Assembly: GCF_901000735.1 (NCBI RefSeq)
Contig: NC_081544.1
Coordinates: 32,501,235 to 32,565,234 of the forward strand
Length of the DNA stretch: 64,000 nt
DNA from: Corylus avellana
Taxonomy: Eukaryota > Streptophyta > Magnoliopsida > Fagales > Betulaceae
Reading direction: 5' to 3'
In this document: piece by piece, positions 57,575 through 64,000 of the stretch
How positions within the stretch are numbered: position 1 is the stretch's first letter
Layout: each line of letters starts with the position of its first letter
Position numbers and translations under genes: made by a program
Notes under the pieces: model-generated
The model's input: only the letters and a program-made list of their open reading frames with translations
What the model was told of the DNA's origin: nothing
Database searches by the model: none

Positions 57575-60313
57575 ATGCTAACGGTAACCATTCTCATACA
57601 TCGCAGGCTCACTCAGGCAATACGTCAAACACTTTCAATTCCCTCCTCACCCGTCAATCAAATCCCTTCCAGTTTCTACTTTCTTTGCACCCAAACACCT
57701 GAAATTTTTCCCGATAAAATTTTAGACTCAAAAGAAGAAAACCCCAGTTGCTTATCTTCTAGGATTGAGAAGCCGCCAAAGGGGGAGTCTGCTGGCTGTG
57801 CCTTTCAGAGCTGGAAATTTTCCGAGAAAATGTTAGAGTCAAAAGAAGAAGAAAACCCCACCAGTTGCTTATCTTATATGATTGAGAAGCTGCCAAAGGA
57901 TGAGTCTGCTGGGTCTGCCTTTCATAGCTGGAAATTTCCCGAGAAAATGTTAGAGTCAAAAGAAGAAAAAAACCCCAGTTGCTCATCTTATATGATTGAG
58001 AAGCTGCCAAAGGGTGAGTCTGATGGGTCTGCCTTTCAGAGCTGGAAATTTCCCGAGAAAATGTCAGAGTCAAAAGAAGAAGAAAACCCCAGTTGCTTAT
58101 CTTATATGATTGAGAAGCTGCCAAAGGGTGAGTCTGTTGGGTCTGCCTTCCAGAGCTGGATGGGTCATGGGTTTCCTATTCACAGAGGCGAGATTTTCCA
58201 CGCCATTAACCGTCTCAGGAAGCTCAAGAGGAACAAACGAGCGCTTGAGGTCTCTCTCTCTCTCTCTCTCTCTGGGTTGTGTGTGTGTGAAGTTAGAGAG
58301 ATGGATTTCAGTCATAAACCAAACTTTGGATTAATTTATTTTCTTTTTAAATGTGTAAATTTTGAAAAGCGACGTATATGCTTGTTTAAATGTTTAAGGT
58401 GTTTGTTCTAGTTGCGTATATAGGCGAATTTGGAGGCACTATCCCCATCAAAAGCTCTGCTGGTTTTTTAATTTGTATAATTCTTGTTTGGTTGCTGAGA
58501 AAATTTTGAGGAAGGGGCGAAAATAAAATAATGAATTTTATGATTTATGTTGTTATGTTTCCTGAATAAATGAAAGGATCACCTCAACATGGCCAGATAG
58601 TTTAGTTAGAGGAGGTTTTGTTTTCTTAGCTTTCAAATGGCGTGAATTATTGGAATAGTGATTTTGATTTCTACTGTTTTCTCATATTTTCCTTATAAAT
58701 CTAAAATGATAAGCATGTAAATATACAGATGGAAATTCTAATGCTAATGCAATATAAATAATTTAAAAAAGCACATTACTATTGAGGATTGTTCAGAAAG
58801 CAAATATGAAACAAATTCAGTAGACAGTTGTGATTAGTTATTGGCTCCGGGTCATCTTCCAAATTATTTTACCAAAGATATTGTAATCACATCTACTGAT
58901 AGAACCATCGTATTTTCACTGGCACTTCTACTATTTCTTTCAAATAGAACGCATCATCTGCATTCCCCTTGCATACTTACTCCCCTTCTCAACAGAATCT
59001 GTAATCCCAAAAAGCATAACCACTGAGAGATTTAACACTGAGCTATTTGTTTGTTTTGACAGGTAATGGAATGGGTGATCAGGGAAAAGCCCTATAGGCC
59101 TAAGGAACTAGACTACTCTTATCTATTGGAATTTACAACTAAAATTCATGGGATATCGCAGGGTGAAAGACTCTTCTGTTGTGTCCCTTCCGAGTTCCAG
59201 AATGATCTGCTCTATAACAACCTTGTGATATCATGCTTGGATAAAGGTTCAATAAGGCTTTCACTTGCGTACATGAAGAAAATGAGGGAATTGGGTCATC
59301 CCATCTCACACTTGGTCTTCAACCGCCTCATAATCCTCCATTCCTCCCCGAGTCGTAAGAAAATGATCCCCAAAATTCTCACTCAGATGAAGGCTGATAA
59401 GGTGGTTCCACATGTCTCAACCTACAACATTCTTATGAAAATGGAAGCTAACGAACACAATATTGAAGGGCTGATGAAGGTATACAGTGACATGAAACGA
59501 GCAACGGTTGAGCCAAATGAAATATCTTATTGCATAATAGCTACTGCACATGCAGTGGCAAGGTTGTACACAGTGGCCGAAGTTTACATTGAAGCTGTGG
59601 AGAAGTCTGTTACAGGGAATAACTGGTCAACACTAGATGTACTACTTATATTGTATGGGTATTTAGGGAAAAGAAAGGAGCTGGAGAGAATATGGGGCAT
59701 TGTGCAAGAACTCCCCCATGTTAGGTCTAAAAGTTACATACTGGCAATTGAAGCATTTGGTAGAATTGGACAGCTGAGTCAAGCTGAAGAGATTTGGTTA
59801 GAAATGAAGTCGTTAAAAGTGTTAAAATCAAGTGAGCAGTTCAACTGTATAATATCTGTATATTGCAAACATGGATTGATTGATAAAGCATCTGAGCTTT
59901 TCATGGAAATGGAGATGAATGGGTGCGAACCAAATGCCATAACTTACCGACATCTTGCTTTGGGTTGCTTGAAAGCAGAATTGATGGGGGAAGCCTTGAA
60001 GACTCTAGATTTGGGGATGGATCTAATAACGACCAAGAGGGTCCAGAATTCAACCCCATGGCTGGAGACCACTCTTTCAATAGTTGAGATTTTTGCAGAG
60101 AAGGGTGATGTAGTGAATGTTGAGAAGTTTTTTGAAGAACTTACAAAAGCTAGGTACACTAGGTATACATTTGTATACAATACTTTGCTCAAGGCATATG
60201 TGAAGGCCAAGAAATATGATCCAAATTTTTTGAGAAGGATGATTCTTGGAGGGTCTAGGCCAGACGCTGAGACCTATAGCCTGATGAAACTTGCTGAGCA
60301 GTTTCAGAGTTGA
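57575..60313 (+). CDS. Mitochondrial-type PPR protein, At1g07590-like
   Basis: Two exons, 57575-58249 and 59063-60313 (phase 0), give 641 aa. The N terminus (MLTVTILIHRRLTQAIRQ) is basic and hydroxylated, as for a mitochondrial targeting peptide. Residues about 55-190 are four tandem copies of a 38-39-residue unit (SCLSYMIEKLPKGES.GSAFQSWKFPEKMLESKEEENP); the last runs into GSAFQSWMGHGFPIHRGEIFHAINRLRKLKRNKRALE, conserved with the Arabidopsis protein At1g07590, which has the unit once. Exon 2 holds P-class PPR motifs such as VVPHVSTYNILMKMEANE, VEPNEISYCIIATAHA, SEQFNCIISVYCKHGLIDKA and CEPNAITYRHLALGCLK. P-class PPRs bind organellar RNA; the target is unknown. A TC microsatellite follows the exon 1 donor, GAG|GTCTCT, at 58250. 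Confidence 0.92.
57746..58200 (+). repeat. In-frame tandem repeat in the PPR gene, unit 114-117 bp
   Basis: Units begin at about 57746, 57863, 57977 and 58091 (agttgctta/catctt), spacing 117, 114 and 114 bp. All period lengths are multiples of three, so the frame is kept. Copies differ by few substitutions, which points to recent expansion. Confidence 0.95.
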
Positions 60314-61525
60314 TTGCAATCTGCTATAATACTCATTTTTCTTGATTCTTTGTGCAAAGATTTAGCTCATCAAATTTGTGAGTAGAAGTTAGTAAGAAGA
60401 GAGGTATGAGATTTGGGAGGATTTAGCTCTGTTATTCTGGATTACAGCTGGGATTATAGGGTAGATGCTTAAAGAATAATATGCAATTTTACTTTTGTTT
60501 CTGCTCCATGACTTGAATTATGAGAGAGAACGAGCACATCTTTCACCGTTTTCTGTTCTTTTATTGTCTATTTGCTTTTGGGTTAACTGTGACTATTTTT
60601 AGCAGCACATGATTTGCCCTCCACTACTTGTCCTTTGAATACAGTTGGAAATAAAACTCTTTTAACTAATAAGGTTTTCTTCAGACGCGACACCTAATTC
60701 CATGGCACAGAGAGGGAGGATCGTTGCGTTTGCATCTAGCTTCATTTTCAGGCTTCACTCTGTTTTCGTCTTCATTTTAGCTACCCTTTGGAAGAAGTTT
60801 GTGACTTTTTCTGGCAATGCTTCTGTTCCAGCACCTTTTTGTGCAAACCGTGTCCGAACCTGTTTGCAAAACATGGGAAGGCACAGAATCGATGATTTCT
60901 TTTACTTTTCTTTTGAAAAGGTCCTCTTGAACCCTCGAACCCAAAACAAGATTCTTTGTCTGAACCAGAATTCGCAGACTATGACGTTTCAATGCATCTT
61001 TGTCTATTTTGTACAGCTTAGTGGAAACTTTACAACCAAACTTAAAACACGTTATTTCAGCCCACATAAAATGTAAAGAGTAGCATTACTAAAGGATAAA
61101 GTTCCCACGTTTCACTTTCTTTTCTCACATATTTACACCAAGTGAGCTACAACCTACAACCCTTGGCAGGGAAGTTTTTTCCGTCATTTTTTTTTTTTTT
61201 TTTTGGTTCTTAACTTCTTATGACATATTCTTTCCTCAACAGGGTGGTATATTGTTTCCTGAAGATGGCCTGATGGCCCTAAACACACATAGATGTATAG
61301 TAGAAAAGACAGGTTATATTAGGGAAAAAAGAACACCCTTCCATTTATTTGGCTAGGAAAGGAATGCAAAAAACACCAAATAGTTAGAATCGATTGACTA
61401 CTAGCATTCAGTTGTTTGTATTACAAACTTACAAATTCACAAGAAAAATAACAACAGAAACAAACCAGACAATTATTCCTCCTCAGAATGAGCAGAGAGA
61501 TAAGGAGAATTTTATAAACATCGAT
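60314..61525. other. Intergenic between convergent PPR and OEP16-1 genes
   Basis: 3' UTRs of both genes are expected here. The plus-strand frame at 60702-61076 (MAQRGRIVAFASS...) has no recognisable domain and I do not call it. T run at 61184-61204. Confidence 0.5.
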
Positions 61526-63194
61526 TCAGGTGAGATAGTTGAGGAACTCCGCAGCAGTTGCAATTGCACCGCCTGTAATGGCATCCACCACAACTTTGTC
61601 TTTGCTATTGTTGCTGGCTGCAGATACCAGCGCACCTGTCACCGCACCGCCAATCATGGCATTCTTCTGCAATACATCCAAAGAAAAGAAAATATGTGAA
61701 GGAAAAATTCTGAGTCTAAAATCAAAACTGCAAAGTGGATCTCTTGATTGAGTAGGGAAATAGCAAAATGTTTCCGGCTTGACAGTTTCGAACAAGCAAA
61801 AAAGAAAAAAGAAAAGGGAACTCTCTTTTACAGGTTCTAACATCAAATCTCAATGATTACAAGTTAGGCCATGACTAAGTAAAAGAATACGTAAGACGCG
61901 AAAAAAAGGAACTAAATTGATTCAATCAGGGTTCCTCTCGCAAGAAACACATCTTGTTAGTAAAAAAACTATCAACTTATTGTGCAGCCAACACATTCCT
62001 AGTGGGGTTATCTGGTTTTATTTCCCTGATCTAATTTCAAAAGGCTTCATAAACAAATTAAATATACGGCAAAAACATTAGAAAACTAATAAACAGAGTA
62101 GAAGTCAAATTTCTCAGAATCAGTGGCCATGTTCTGAAACCAGAGAAAAAGAAAAATTGATACTCATGTGTGGACAAGAGGAAATTCAATTAGCACTTTA
62201 CAGCAATGTCAGCAAACATACCCAGTCTCTGGTGCCACGAATCCTCTCTACTCCATACTCCATTCCCACATAAACTCCAGCCACAGTTCCTGTAAATAGA
62301 GGGATTTCTTAGCATGGCTCCTCATTTTGCAAAATGATGTCAACTAAAGCATCTACCAAACAAAATGGCATTATCTCATTGATAACAAACATGAAATATA
62401 CAACTCGTACTTACCCCAATACGCGCCTTCTTTACACATCTTCTTCAGCTGCAATAACATAACTTTTTCATTAGCAGGGCACATTCATCTGTTGCTTAAC
62501 AACTTTGAAAGTATTAGCAACACAATTGCTAGGAGTCTACTTCCAAAGACCCCCAAAAACCAACATGCTCAAGCGACACAGAACCTATTGTTCTAACAAG
62601 TAACATTGTACCAATCTGTATGTTCTTGCCAATGTCTAAAGTAAAAATGTAGCTACTGAAGGAAACCAGCATGACATCAAGGTTGCAAAATCTGATAATA
62701 GTTTCATAGATACTCACCGTGTGCTCAAAATTGTGAGTTGAAATACTCCCTGCAAACAGCATGTTACGTTAGAAAAGAACTTGCTAATTTCATCTCATTT
62801 TCGGGCTGAGAAACTGTAGCAGAGTAAAAATTCTATAAGAACAAAAACGAACTGAATTTTAGATTTTTTTTATCATTATTATTATTACATGGGGGACAGA
62901 CCTTTTTTCGCGGCGTGATATGCATCCTCTGCAGCTACTCTGGTAGCTGCGACCTGAGCCAAAAATCAAGAACAAAGCCATCTAATTTTTGTTGTTATGG
63001 TCTTAAAAACATTACCCAGAAAGAGAAGAAGACAAAGAAGAGAGAAAGATAAGAGATAAAGAGGAAATGAAGAATGTTACAGTGCCGATCTTCAAGAAGC
63101 CATCGACGGTGAGGTTGAGGAAGGGGTTGCCCATGTCGATCGCCACGTCGACCTTTGGAGTGGTCACAGAACCCGAAAACCTGCTCCGAGGCAT
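61526..63194 (-). CDS. OEP16-1: Outer envelope pore protein 16-1
   Basis: Six exons on the minus strand join in frame to 146 aa: 63081-63194, 62902-62953, 62718-62749, 62415-62448, 62222-62289 and 61526-61666. The product starts MPRSRFSGSVTTPKVDVAID and contains MGNPFLNLTVDGFLKIG, LKKMCKEGAYWG, GVYVGMEYGVERIRGTRDWKN, AMIGGAVTGALVSAA and DAITGGAIATAAEFLNYLT, matching plant OEP16-1 in order and length (Arabidopsis 148 aa). It belongs to the PRAT/Tim17-22-23 family. The family forms a four-helix channel selective for amino acids and amines in the plastid outer envelope. Exons 3 and 4 are only 32 and 34 nt. OEP16-2, the seed form, normally has an additional loop that is absent here. Confidence 0.95.
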
Positions 63195-64000
63195 ATTTTC
63201 TTCACTTTCACACAACACTCTGAGTCTGTGTCACTGGAGCTCTCTCTATCTCTATCTCTCTCTGTCTCTCTGTGTCCTCCTATTGTTGATCTTGAGATTC
63301 TTGATTCTTGTGCTGGCTAATATCTGATTTATTTTCCCCTTTTAAAATAGTATTTCTTTTTGTTTGATTGCTTTGGCTTGGAAGTGAAATTAATGATTGT
63401 AGGTGTAGAAGTTTACCAAATGCCTGAAAAGTTGGGGAAGATCCTTTCATGCGGCGGGGGTTGGGGGCCTGGGTGAAGTGCAAGTGTGACAAACATTGAA
63501 TTTCGTGTTCTACTATGTTTGGGCCTTCTTTCTGTTGGATTTACTGACAAAGGTGTTTGGACTTTGTACGCTAAATTTGACTGGTCCGTTCACAATCTGC
63601 ACTGTTCTTTGTCAAAACGGGTCCAAATTTCTAACCATTTGCGCCTGAGCGGGTGGGCTACCGAGTCCATGGGTCTCCTCTTATTGAGTAATTGATTCAC
63701 GTGCTAATTTTAGTATAAACCGGAAGAATCTTTAAACAATTTCACCCAAGCTGTTTGTCTAATGATAAAACTTATTTCTTATGTAGTCTAGTGGGTTGGA
63801 GGTCATGTATTGGTGTCTCACTTGTGAGTCGTGTCATGCCTGTTATCCACATCCATCAATTTCTCCTCACGGCTCTTCATGAATAATATAACAATATAAG
63901 CAACAAGAACACATCCCTTCTTCTTTTTTAGTAGAAGAGATCAACAAGAACAATATAAGCCCAACAACAACAAAAATACAGAAACAAAATACTTAATAGA
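63195..64000. promoter_or_regulatory. Promoter and 5' leader of OEP16-1, then spacer
   Basis: Directly upstream of the OEP16-1 ATG (on the minus strand) is a GA-rich leader (gagagacagagagagatagagatagagagagc, 63240-63271), typical of a plant 5' UTR. Beyond about 63400 no gene is recognised. Confidence 0.5.

Noticed and set aside
57759..58124. Minus-strand repetitive frame (AASQSYKISNWG...) opposite the PPR exon 1
   Set aside because: It is the antisense shadow of the in-frame tandem repeat; the plus-strand frame matches a known PPR protein N terminus.
60702..61076. Plus-strand frame MAQRGRIVAFASSF... between the PPR and OEP16-1 genes
   Set aside because: No domain recognised and it lies where 3' UTR sequence of the flanking genes is expected; the opposite strand is also open over part of it.

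Overview
This is a plant nuclear window, almost certainly from a eudicot. It is AT-rich, its genes carry GT-AG introns, the encoded proteins are plant families, and the spacers are filled with MITEs, a tRNA-derived SINE, a hAT element, a MULE, a LINE fragment and a Cassandra LTR. The species cannot be read from the sequence.

Layout. The left side (about 2.1-19 kb) holds single-copy-type genes. A nucleotide-sugar transporter of the UTR3/SLC35B1 type lies on the minus strand (7 exons, 332 aa). A PIF/Harbinger-like Pack element has captured the 5' third of a PRP28/RH21 helicase gene. A group VII receptor-like cytoplasmic kinase of the PBL2/PBL3 type lies on the plus strand (6 exons, 414 aa). It converges with a second kinase of the same superfamily on the minus strand, which is a pseudogene: its exon 3 has lost exactly 13 hinge codons and gained a 4-bp frameshift. 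The right side (54-63.2 kb) holds a quinoprotein-like (PQQ-repeat) secreted protein gene, a mitochondrial-type PPR gene with an unusual N-terminal tandem repeat, and OEP16-1, a six-exon plastid outer-envelope channel gene on the minus strand.

The centre (21.2-49.6 kb) is the main item: a cluster of ten MIR395 hairpins, the sulfate-starvation microRNA. Eight carry the canonical mature sequence and two carry variants. Eight hairpins form four head-to-head (divergent) pairs, each joining one 'type A' hairpin (stem base GTCAG...CTGAC) to one 'type B' hairpin (stem base ATCGG...TTGAT). Two further type A copies are single. Nine of ten have a TATAAATA or TATAAAG box 49-73 bp before the hairpin. All ten have a GAACCT core, nine of them TGAACCT, 82-111 bp further upstream and in the same relative orientation. 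Pairs a-b and c-d are the arms of a roughly 2-kb inverted duplication, e-f and h-i of a second, and g and j of a third that was later split by a hAT insertion. A hairpin-less relic of another unit lies near 29.2-29.9 kb.

How it fits together. Each MIR395 copy looks like an independent transcription unit, not part of one polycistron. By family knowledge miR395 represses ATP sulfurylase and SULTR2;1-type sulfate transporter mRNAs; no target gene is visible in the window. Growth of the cluster by inverted duplication of whole promoter-plus-hairpin pairs is an inference from the arm similarities described below.
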